From NCBI GenBank assembly GCA_032622095.1, contig CP136068.1, positions 54,146,025 through 54,210,024 on the forward strand: 64,000 nucleotides of DNA. The letters run 5' to 3'. A model generated the notes under the pieces. The model saw only the letters and a list, made by a program, of their open reading frames with translations. It made no database searches and had not been told where the DNA came from. The first letter of the stretch is position 1; each line of letters opens with the position of its first letter. The position numbers and the translations under genes are program-made. This DNA comes from Siphonodentalium dalli. Taxonomy: Eukaryota; Mollusca; Scaphopoda; Gadilida; Siphonodentaliidae. Shown piece after piece: positions 43,115-55,000 of this stretch.

Positions 43115-45428
43115 TAGCTCAACTTACTTTTGTAAGTTTGAGCTATTGCCATGGTTTGGCGTCCGTCGTCTGTGTGTCCGTGTGTCCGTCAACAATTTCC
43201 TTTGGCGCGGGCTACAGGTTGTACCTTTGGTCTGATCTTCATGAAATTTGTCTTGAATGTTGACATTGACATGTAGATGGGAACGAGTCATTTTGGGGTC
43301 ATTCGGCCAAAAAACATGGCCGCTGGCAGCCATCTTGGATTTCAAGATTCAATCCATTGGCGCGGCCTACAGGTCGTACTGTTCATCTGATCATCATGAA
43401 ATTTGTCATGGATGTTAATATTGACATGTAGATGGGAACGAGTCATTTTGGGGTCGTTCGGCCAATAAACATGGCTGCCAGCAGCCATCTTGGATTTTAC
43501 TCTTTGCATGACTAAATCCTTTGGCCCTGGCTACAGGTTGTACCTTTGGTCTAATCTTTATGAAATTTGTCATGAATGTTGACATTGACATGTAGATGGG
43601 AACGAGTCATTTTGGGGTCGTTCGGCCAAAAAAACATGGCCGCTGGCAGCCATCTTGGATTTCAAGATTCAATCCATTGGCGCGGGCTACAGATTGTACT
43701 GTTCGCCTGATCATCATGAAATTTGTCATTGATGTTAATTATGACATGTAGATGGGAACGAGTGATTTTGGTGTCGTTCGGCCAAAAACATGGCCACCAT
43801 CTTGGATTTTACTCTTTGCATGACTAAATCCTTTGGCGCGGGCTACAGGTTGTACCTTTGGTCTAATCTTTATGAAATTTGTCATGAATGTTGACATTGA
43901 CATGTAGATGGGAACGAGTCATTTTGGGGTCGTTCGGCCAATAAACATGGCCGCCAGCAGCCATCTTGGATTTTACTCTTTGCATGACTAAATCCTTTGG
44001 CGCGGGTTACAGGTCGTAGCTTTGATAGGAACATCATGAAATTTGTCATGGATGTTAACAATGACATTTAGATGGGAACGAGTGATTTTGGGGTCGTTCG
44101 GCCGAAAAACATGGCCGCCAGCAGCCATCTTGGATTTTACTATTTGCATGACTAAATCCTTTGGCGCAGGCTACAGGTCGTACCTTTGGTCTGATCTTTA
44201 TGAAATTTGTCATGAATGTTGACATTGACATGTAGATGGGAACGAGTCATTTTGGGGTCATTCGTCCAAAAAACATGGCCGCTGGCAGCCATCTTGGATT
44301 TCAAGATTCAATCCATTGGCGCGGGCTACAGGTCGTACTGTTCGTCTGATCATCATGAAATTTGTCATTGATGTTAATAATGACATGTAGATGGGAACAA
44401 GTGATTTTGGGGTCGTTCGGCCAAAAAACATGGCCGCCAGCAGCCATCTTGGATTTTACTCTTTGCATGACTAAATCCTTTGGCGCGGGCTACAGGTCGT
44501 TGTGTTGGTCGGAAGTTTATGAAATTTGTCATGGATGTTAACACTGACATGTAGATGGGAACAAGTGATTTTGGGGTCATTTGGTCAAAAAACATGGCCG
44601 CCAGCAGCCATCTTGGATTTTACTCTTTGCATGACTAAATCCTTTGGTGCGGGCTACAGGTCGTAGCTTTGGTCAGATGGTCATGAAATTTGTCATGAAT
44701 TATAACAATGACATGTAGATGGGAACGAGTCGTTTTGGGGTCATTCGGTCAAAAAACATGGCCACCAGCATTTTACTCTTTGCATGACTAAATCCTTTGG
44801 CGTGGGCTACAGGTCATACCTTTGCTCTGATCTTTATTAAATTTGTCATGGATGTTAACACTGACATGTAGATGGGAAAGATTGATTTTGGAGTCGTTCA
44901 GCCAAAAAACATGGCCGCCAGCAGCCATCTTGGATTTTACTCTTTGCATGACTAAATCCTTTGGCACGGGCTACAGGTTGTACCTTTGGTCTAATCTTTA
45001 TGAAATTTGTCATGAATGTTGACATTGACATGTAGATGGGAACGAATCATTGTGGGGTCATTCGGCCAAAAAAACATGGCTGCCAGCGGCCATCTTGGAT
45101 TTCAAAATTCAATCCATTGGCGCGGTCTACAGGTCGTACTGTTCGTCTGATCATCATGAAATTTGTAGGTCGTAGCTTTGGTCAGATCTTCATAAAATTT
45201 GTCATGGATGTTAACAATTATACGTAGATGGGAACGAGTCCTTTTGGGGTCAATTGGCCAAAAAAAATGGCCACCAGCAGCCACCTTGTATTTTCCTCTT
45301 TGCATCACTAAATCCTTTGGCGCAGGTTAGACATTTCAATTAGCACCTTTCCTATTCCTCCATTTACTGTCAACCATTAAATTATTCCCCTACCTAAGTT
45401 GAGCTACAGTGTCATTGACACTTTCATT
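43115..45428 (+). repeat. pearl/BIV160-like core-repeat element, long array (about 14 monomers)
   Basis: Both ends are present: TAGCTCAACTTACTTTTGTAAG hairpin words and a GTCCGTCGTCTGTGTGTCCG microsatellite at the left, and AGTTGAGCTACAGTGTCATT then GACACTTTCATT at the right. Monomers of about 155-165 bp share GATGGGAACGAGTCATTTTG, GGCCAAAAAACATGGCCGCC, AGCAGCCATCTTGGATTT, GGCGCGGGCTACAGGTCGTA and CATGAAATTTGTCATGGATG. Two monomer classes are interspersed: one continues TTTACTCTTTGCATGACTAA, the other TTCAAGATTCAATCCATTGG. The array is just upstream of the first visible AVL9 exon. Confidence 0.85.
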
Positions 45429-45886
45429 TAAATCTTTACCATGGTATTAACGAACGAAAGCATATCGCTCTTTATAATTGGTGATTTTTATTTTATGGCT
45501 CCACACAAATAGTCATAGGATTTTGATGAATGCCTTCGAAGTGTCTCAGTTAACTACATTTATTTACGGTATTACAGTTCAGATGACATAATGTTCTTGA
45601 AATAGCATTCATTCATTTTCATTTAATTTTTCTTGTTGAAGCAATAACCATGCGCAGAAACGATATGAGAATGGCTTGTTAACAAATGTCTCGTCTAGCA
45701 TGAATAAATATGTCTAAAGATGTTAAGTATAAGATCATTCAGATTAGCAGAATGTATACTGATTTTATTTTTATCAGATGTTGCACTCCTGTTCCATTGA
45801 GTTTGATTCACGGAAAAATAGGTGCATGGTATATTCCCTGTTTGCTATTTACCATCCTAACATGATGAAATCTTTACTCTTTTTAG
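45429..45886. other. intron DNA directly upstream of the first visible AVL9 exon
   Basis: AT-rich and ends in a polypyrimidine tract (TCTTTACTCTTTTTAG) serving as the acceptor. Nothing else was recognised. Confidence 0.5.
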
Positions 45887-46007
45887 ATTGAATACTCTTA
45901 TCCACCTTTGATTGAGGGTGAGCCAGTGGATAGTCACCAGGTCCCACCAGAATGGAAGAATCTAGCATCGCTAGCCTTACCAGATGGAGCGCATAAGTAC
46001 TTAAAAG
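45887..46007 (+). CDS. AVL9: AVL9 exon (second exon by comparison with vertebrates)
   Basis: The acceptor TTTTTAG opens IEYSYPPLIEGEPVDSHQVP then PEWKNLASLALPDGAHKYLK. The donor is G|GTGTGT, phase 1. It corresponds to the conserved YPPL...LPEEW...LALPDGAH segment. Confidence 0.9.
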
Positions 46008-49000
46008 GTGTGTCTCTGATTTAAATATGGTAGAATCTTGTAAAACAGACCTTTTGATGGTACATTGTGTACAAGATTGGAAATCAGATCACATTTAATC
46101 CTTTCATGAAGGGAGCTGCACTGGTGCAGCATTAAAGATCCTGTACCAGTGCATTTGCTTATATATGCAAGTTTCCCCATAGGGAGCCTCACATATATAT
46201 AAGAGATTGTGGCTTTCAAGGTCAAGGTAAATATTATTAGGCCAATGTATTCTCTTATATATGCGAGTCAACCGTATGTTGCCTCGCATATATAAGAGAA
46301 TGCATTGGCCTGATATACTTTATATTATTTTTTATAATTGCTAAAGAATGTATGAAAGAATGATAAAAAAAATATAACAATTGTTAAGGAATGTAAGAAA
46401 AAATAATAAAAAATGATAAAGAATGTCAGAAAAAATAATAAAAAAATGATCAAAAATTGTTAAAGAATGTAAGAACAAATTATAAAAATTGTTAAAGAAT
46501 GTAAAAAAATTGATAAAAAATTGTTAGGCCAATGCATTCTTTTATATATGCGAGACGACCTATGCTCGACTCGCATATATAAGAGAATGCATTGGCACAT
46601 GGTCTTTAATGTTGTGCCAGCACAGCTCCCGTCATGAAAGGGTTAAAAAGGATTAACTGAGAATAATTGTTGATGACAAATGACTGACTACAACTGCCAC
46701 GATTCATCGTGATTCTGATTTGTAAAAAAAATTCTATGCATCACATCGAGGGTGTTTGATGTGATGCGTCATCATTTACTAAATCCATAATCCATACTTT
46801 TACATGGAAACTCATCATGTGGGTTTCTAACAAGTATCAACAACAATTTTCCACGAAGACACATCAATATCTTTAATGAGGGTCTTGAGAGAGATATATA
46901 CATTCCTGCAACAAAGGCTCAATTGATCCACAGTGACAACTAGCAATTCTGCATCGTGCTGAGCGTTACATTGTGACAAACATATATCTTAATATGTACA
47001 TCACATTGTTAAGTTTTTATGTTTACCCATACCATTGTATGGTAAACATAGTGTCGTTGCCCGGATTGACCACTCGTCGTTGGTCCGTCTGTCCGTCCGT
47101 CTGTCTGTCCGTAGACACTTTACGAGTAATGCGATAACTCAAACATTTTCTATCTGATCGAAACCAAATTTTGTATATGGGTTTCTCAGCCTAAAATACA
47201 GATCGAGTTCGAATTTGGGTTTGATCCGAGATTTTGTTACAGAGTTATGGCCCTTTTTCAACTTAGAATTAACGCATTCTGCCATAACTCAAACATTTTG
47301 TATCTGATTGGAACCAAATTTGGTATGCGAGTTTCAGAGCCCAAAATACAGATCGAGTTCGAATATGGGTTTGATCCGATTTATTTTAAAGGAGTTATGA
47401 CCCTTTTTCGAAAATAAAATTAAAAAAACAAAAATCCGATGCTATAACCAAAGTATATTTTGTCCGATTGTGTTCATATTTGATATGTAGGTTTATGATG
47501 ACATGCCCCTCATCTGTATAGTTTTTGGTATTGATTGGTTGATCGGTTTAGAAAATAATTAACCCTTTACACACATGCTATCCAATGCAATAAGTTGAAC
47601 ATATTTATTCTGATCTGCCTCATATTTCTTACCTAGGTTTTTCTTAGCACGTTCTTAGTCTGTATGGTTTTTGGTATTGTTTAATTAACCCTTTTCACTC
47701 TTATGTTTACTTAGAATTCACCCAAGCTGCTATGACTCAAAACATTTTTCATCTGATCAGCACCAAATTTGGTATATGAATTTATCACCCCTAAATACAG
47801 ATCGAGTTCGAATATGGGTTTGATCCGATATATTTTAACAGAGTTATGACCCTTTATAATTCAAATAATTACTGCTGGGAATTTTAAGAGAACATATCTG
47901 GCAGACCATGTGTTATTGAAATGAGTTAATTATCACTATGTCTATGGGCATGCTATAAAGCCTGATAGTGGTACTCCTGGCTGGCAGGATTTGTTATCAT
48001 ATTAATGTCAAATTGATTGATGGCTATCTGGTGGAGTGCTGTTTTCTGTGCAATATTAAGTTAACCCCTTTGCTGAAACAGGTTCATTACTAAAGTTTAT
48101 GTAAACACTATAGGACACCTATTCTAAAATATTAAATTGGAATAGTCCATTGTTACTTAATTTGTAGGGATGTTTTACAGACATTGTTGTCTACATACAC
48201 TGTTGTCTTATCTTAGACAAAAATTAATCCACACATTCCTCAGTTCCATGATGTGATGTCATTGCAAATGATTAACCCTCTCCACACATCATATGGTTTT
48301 GAAGCTTTTCGTTTGATCATTCTCCTATATTATGTCCAGGTTGATGGTGATCCACTTTTGATTTGCATGGATTTGGGATTAAAATTAAACCATTCCATAG
48401 ACACATATTATGCGATTGACAGATATAATATTATCCCTTTCACTTTGATCCAGGTTCAGTAAGGGTTTCAATAAATCACCAATTATATATTCATCATTAG
48501 AGGAAATGTCTTATTTTGAAATTCCCTCAGTTGCATTTGGGCTCCAGGGTAATATTAATGGTGCTGGTATTCTTGAGACTGACTTATTGTATGGGTTTCT
48601 AAATCCAATGACATGCTTTGTATAGACTATTTTGTGTTTATCAGTTCATTAGTTTGGGTAAGATTAACCCTATTCTATCCGATTTGATAACTCAAATATT
48701 TCCATTGACTATGTTTATACATGTAGTTCTTGGCATAGTTGACAAGAACACACCCCTAACCTGCATAGTGAGGGTCATTTGGTTTATTTGCTTAAAAATA
48801 TTAACATCCTCCGCCAATCCTGTTGACACAATGTGATAACTAAATATTTTTCACATGATCACTATATTAAGTGTGAATTGTTGAAACTTTAGCACTCATG
48901 AAAAGGTTGATGTAAGGATTTATAAAATTTATAAAAATAGCTAATCGCTATCGCCAAGGTATGGGTTAAACATCTGCCGATCGTGATCGGCCTCTCGTTC

Positions 49001-52000
49001 ATTGTCGCATTTCTAGTAGTGACATGATTTTTTAAATGATTTCAGTAAGGAAGTGCTTATTAGCTCAACTTTACTTTGTCAATTCAATCAATTAGCACTG
49101 GCTACAGGCTGGTCTGTTCGTCTGATCATCATGAAATTTCTCGTGGAAGTGGTTAATATTGACATATAGATGGGAACGAGTCATTTTGGGGTCATTCGGC
49201 CAAAAAACATGGCCGCCGGCAGCCATCTTGGATTTTACTCTTTGTATGACTAAATCCTTTGACACAGGCTACAGGTCGTATCTTTGGTCGGATCTGACGG
49301 ATCATCATGAAATTTGTCACGTATGTTAATATTGACATGTAGATGGCAACGAGTCATTTTGGGGTCATTCGTCCATAAAACATGGCCACTGGCAGCCATC
49401 TTGGTTTTTCTCTTTGCATGACTAAATCCTTTGGCACGGGCTACAAGTCATTATGAAATTTGTCATGGCTCTTGACATTGACATGTAGATGGGAACAGGT
49501 CATATGGCATCAGTCGGCAAAAAAACATGGCGCTAGCGGCCAACTTGGATTTCAAAATTCAATCCATTTGCACGGGCTAAAGGCCTGAGTTTTCGTCTGA
49601 TCATCATGAATTTTGTCGTGGATGATAATATTGACATGCAGAAGGGAAACGAGTCATTTGGGGTCATTCGGCCATAAAACATTGCCGCCAACAGCCATCT
49701 TGAATTTTACTCTTTGCATGACTGAATCCTTTGGCAATTTTTATCTCAATTTTACTTTGTAAAGTTTGAGATATTGCCATGGGTTTGTGTCCGTCGTCTG
49801 TGTTTGCATCGGTAAAACAATTTCCATTAGCATGGGCTGCAGATCATGGCTGTTGACATTGACAAGTAGATGAGAATGAGTCATTTTGGGGTCATTCAGC
49901 AAAAAAACATGGCCGTCAGTGGCCATCTTGGATTTCAAAATCAATCCATTAGCACGGGCTACAGACCATACTGTTTGTCTAATCATCATGAAATATGTGA
50001 TGTATGTTAACATTGACATGTAGATGGGAACAAGTCATTTTTCTGTCAATCAACCAAAAAACATGGCCTCCAGCAGCCATCTTTAATTTTACTCTTTGCA
50101 TGACTAATTCCTTTGGTACACACATCCCTGATTCAATCATCACCAAACTGCATACGGATCATCGGGGTGATGGGAGCCATCAAATTTTTCCAATTAAATT
50201 TGTCGTGGGACATTTCCTAATATCAAATGCTGGTTAATTTGTCTTGAAAAATATACCAACAATAATAGGAACCCTGTTTTACATAAGTATAGTGAAAAAA
50301 AGATGTTTACTGTAGTATTAAGTCTCTTTATTGATATTTCAGATACAATATTCTTCCACCTGCCTGCTCGAGATGGAACTGATATGACTGTATATGGTGT
50401 GTCATGCTACCGACAAATAGATGCTAAGGTTTGAATATATATAATTGTATTTAAAATATACATGAATGTCATGCATATAAAGAATACAATAAATAAATCG
50501 ACTAAAAGTCAACTAACAGCATGGTGTGTATATCCCAAATAAAATTTATCACATAGATCTGTTGTGATTTACTATTAAATACATCTATTTTCACAACACA
50601 GTAGCATTTGTCACTTCTCCCTCCACGGTCCAATAAACCATCTTCCACAAAATTCGCCAGAGGATCCAAGCAGAACGCCTTTATCACCCAAACATCGTAA
50701 GGTATAGTATCCTTTTTGATTGGTCTTCTCCCACCCACATCGCCCAACTAAGCACGTCGCCAACCTCGACCTTCCGGTCTGTTTCCGTACCATTCAATTT
50801 CATACCATTAAACCTCCAACAACAGACACTCGTTGTTACCCGCACGTCAAAACTTACCAACGCCAACTAATGGCTCATTTTACGGAACTAAACCATTGTT
50901 ACCTGCATACCTAAACGGCTACACATACAGCCAAACACACCACCGCATACCCAACCGTCCACTCGGCAAATACCCGCACAACCGATGTTACCCGCACTCC
51001 TACTTCCGTGACTTCGTGCTTTCCCACCACAAACGCCAGATACCCGCACTTGTTACCCGCAATTTTGGGAATGCATCACTACCATCACCACGTCGATTAC
51101 CCGCACCAATTACCCGCATTTAAAATGCCCCACACCACACAGGCGAAACGCCAATACGAACCCCTTACCCGCATTTGTTACCCGCATTTCCCATCATCCT
51201 TTTCACAACCCCTTGACCCTTCTACACTGACCAATCAAATCGGAGACTCATAACAAACAGTATATAAGGCGAGCAAAATCCTCAAAAAATCACACGCCAA
51301 ACTCGGTCCTGATGAAGTTAAACAATAACGAAAGCGCTAGACCTTTACTGCAGGTTATCTGAGTGTTGAAGGTTTTCTCTGGAGTTTTTTCTCGATTTTC
51401 TTGCCTATAAAGAATACAAGTTTGCTGCCTTCTAGTAGCATGCTGAAGATATCCCAGAAAGTAATGTTAGTTGGTAGAGTTGGAATATTGTTGGTTTAAA
51501 CAATAGTTATTCCTTGCCAAAGCATTATTATATAGGCCTTTGAAGAGACCACTGCCAGTGTTTCTAATCAAGCTATGATTTCGATTTCACTTAGCTGATA
51601 CACGGAAACCATTACTTTTCAAGATAAATGTTTGGGGCGGCTTCTGATATCCTCATATTAGTGCTCAGGGTTAGAGATGTGCTACCTTTGAGAAGGATAT
51701 GAATTGTGTACTAACTGTGTATTAGAGAAGGATATGAACTGTGTATTAACTGAGTATTGTCTAAAGAATCAAAGTTGTGTTTCTTAAATTGAAGACATTG
51801 CAGTAAAAAAAGCTCTTTCAACCTCATCACACGTGCACTTATTCGATTCCGCAAGATGATTTAGGAATAAATCTGAATTGACATTGCTGCATTTTAGTCT
51901 CATGCATGTATGAATTATATGTGCTGATCCATTATATGAATATTGTTGATGGGGGTGGTATGAATAATGAAAGAGTAAATGGTTAATATCTGTAAATGAA

Positions 52001-55000
52001 TGGATGGTTCAAACTATTTTCACTTTGTGTACTATGACAATAGTATCCATAGTTGTTTTTGTGCTGTTTGAATCTCTTACCAGGTTATGACCCTTGGAGA
52101 TGATCTGAATGATTTATGATTATTCATTTTGTTTGTTAGATTGCTGTTAAATTGGTACAAATCAGCTTGTCATAAAATCAGCTTGTATGAAAATAAATTC
52201 TGATCAAACCAGAGCAATGGCTGTACAATGCCGCAGCCAGTCATTTTGGTTAGCTTGCTATAATGACTGTGATAATTTCCTAAGGCTCCTACTCATGACT
52301 GAGTATTTGGTACAGAAAAGGTGAATATAATTTTTTATTATGTTTTATAAGTCTTTGAGCAAGTAATTGGTTAATCAATATAATTATGATACCGATCACT
52401 AATTATTATTAGCTTTATAAACTTATCTGTTCATGGAAACAATTCGCTTTATGCTGTCCCTAGAATATGCTCAAGTGTTTTTAGGAGTCAGGGATTTGGG
52501 ATAGGTCAATTATTGTCTATTTAAGAAAGTTTCTCATCTGTCCAGACATAAAATGCTTAAAATCATATACCTGAATGAATGCGACTTCATGTGATTTTGA
52601 AATCCATTCTCCTATATTTTTACAGCAGATTTTACTGAATAATAGTATTGTTTGGCTAGATACTCAAAACATGGATTTATTTTTATATTTTATCCAGTGA
52701 TTGATAATAGTATTTTTTCCTTTCTGTACTTTCTATACAGGATTTGGTCAATAAAACTGCTGATATAACCAGAAGTACAGTGCAGAAATGTGTCTGTGTA
52801 CTCAGTAAACTGGTAAGTATACAGTGCATAGATATGTAAAATACATACACAATGTACCATTTGCTAATACATGTAACAAGTTAAAGCTGACACATGTGAG
52901 ACAGTGTCACTGAGGTGTGACTATGTAGTGGGTTCTTTATTGCCTCCTTCTAGGGAGATATTGAATATATTACACTACACTACTATCTGTAAAATGTAAT
53001 ATGGCTGGAAAAGGCCATGAGGCTAAATTACATCAGTGTTTTCAATTGATTCATTGATCTGGACAATATTCAATATAAATAAACTATTCATTGATATAGC
53101 ATATATTCTTTACCCTTTAAAATCTAGGGGGAATGCACTATATTAATATAAATCTATGAAGTATGCACTGTATTAAATCTAGGGAGTATGCACTCTATTT
53201 ATACACCCTAGTATGCACTCAGGGCTGTGAGGTATTTTGATTAATCAAATATCATTCTCCTAGTACATCGGCAACTCGATATTATCACAATGGGCACCTG
53301 ATGAACAATCAACACATGAACAATCAACACACAACAACTTGGTCTGTTTCGTTACCATTTAATTTGTTTGTATTAAAGGATTTATTCGGTCTAGAAACTA
53401 CAAAACGCAATCGGAAAGCCCTCCTTGTTTTGATTAAAATGATCCAAGTCCCATTCCGATCGCATAATAAATAACCCGTAAAATAAATAAATAATACCAC
53501 CACCGGTATTCAGTGATTTCCGTGACTAAACTACGAGTGACATAGTTGTGGGAGAGCAAATTAAAAACACAGATTCGGAGCCGGAGTTTATTATGCTGAC
53601 TACGATGACGTAATCGTAAGTCAGCCGATACTAAAATGCGGAGTTGATGTGCGCGTGTGGTGTATAGATTACGTCGCTATTCCATGTGTTATCTAATTAA
53701 TAAAGATAGTGTGACCGTTTATCGGGAATAGAAGACAATAACTATGTGAATAAAGTAATTAGTAGCGCCTAGAATGGTTGATTTTATAGCCATTAATAAC
53801 ATGCCGCCACGTGTCTGCTTTGTTGAATAGATGGCAGTAGTGCTTTGATTGTCTCGTATTCACTCGGTGATTTGTAATCACTCAGTGACTATTCATCAGT
53901 GTTTGCACTGTAAAATGCCCCAAATTGAATAGAAAGGGCGACGGAGGATCCCATTCACCTGGTCATATATAAGAAGCGCCCAAATGTTATATAAACACTG
54001 GGCTGAATAATGTTAACTCTATTTAGGCGCTTTTGTTGTTTGTTTTATGTTTTTTGTTGTTGTTTTACTTTCGATATAAATATCCCGAGTATCTGTCATC
54101 TCCACATAATAACCTGCCTAGTAGATGTAGTGTGTTCGGTTGTGGGCGGGCTCAGTAGCGATCCTTTATTAAGTACCTCCAAAAAGACAACACAGTGCCT
54201 AATTTAGAACGCTATTTATTGTCTACCGCTTTTGGGAGACGGAAGCATGGACGCTCTTTATATTTAAATGTCACAATACCACATACAAAATCACCCGTGA
54301 CATATCAAAATAGAGCACGTTCATAATTGAGAACGCTCTTTATTGTCTATACCGCGACGAAAACATGGACGCTCTTTATTAGAGGCAATCATTGGATTTT
54401 TTCTAGGCCAACAATTAAAAAAAAATCCTCGCTAGAAAGTCAATATCTGCCATCAAAACGTAAAATATAACGAAAAAAAAAACCAAACAACAAACACAAA
54501 CTGAAAAACAATGTCATTATGCCAAACTGCAGCCTAATTAATAATCATTGTAGTTTCGACAGTCTGTTGTGTATTCGAGTGAATTATTTTGTTTACGCAC
54601 TTATCGATCTTGACAGGAAGGATTTTAGCAAGCTGTTCACAGTCGTGCACTTCTCCACCTTTTTAATCACACCCCATTTGTGTTTATTTGTACTCCTATA
54701 GCACACAACGGGATGACACTGGTGTGTAAACTAGCTTCCGAAATTGGTACCATACAACGAAGAAGAAGCTATATGGCCTAACATGTATTCTTTCAGAAAC
54801 AGTTAAATTAGCTTCGCACGAAATTCCGCTCGCTCATTGCATTTCTGCATAAATTAATCTCATTTCACACAACTTTTATCACCTCAAAGTGCATTTTAGA
54901 CATCAATATTCGTTATATTATCCAACATTATAGCAAATCCAGTTCATAATTCAGCACATTCAAACAGTTTTATTCTGTGATCGCTATTTATCGTAAAGGC

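Larger units (their letters stand above)
50690..51420 (+). mobile_element. retroelement-type terminal region with hammerhead-like motif
   Basis: This block has a base composition unlike its surroundings (C-rich on the + strand). It contains about ten iterations of the word TTACCCGCA (50836-51190), a TATATAAGG box at about 51261, then a hammerhead-like fold at 51305-51343 and a conserved-looking downstream tail (GTTATCTGAGTGTTGAAGGT). Hammerhead motifs of this form occur in the terminal repeats of Penelope-like elements and in small retrozymes. No RT or GIY-YIG ORF is present here, so this is a solo terminal region or a non-autonomous unit. Confidence 0.45.

Noticed and set aside
43115-45428. 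CRISPR-like regular repeats
   Set aside because: Repeats are 160 bp, degenerate and contiguous, without unique spacers or cas genes, in a eukaryotic genome.
50836-51190. Telomere-like repeat
   Set aside because: The word TTACCCGCA is neither the metazoan telomere hexamer nor in tandem register.
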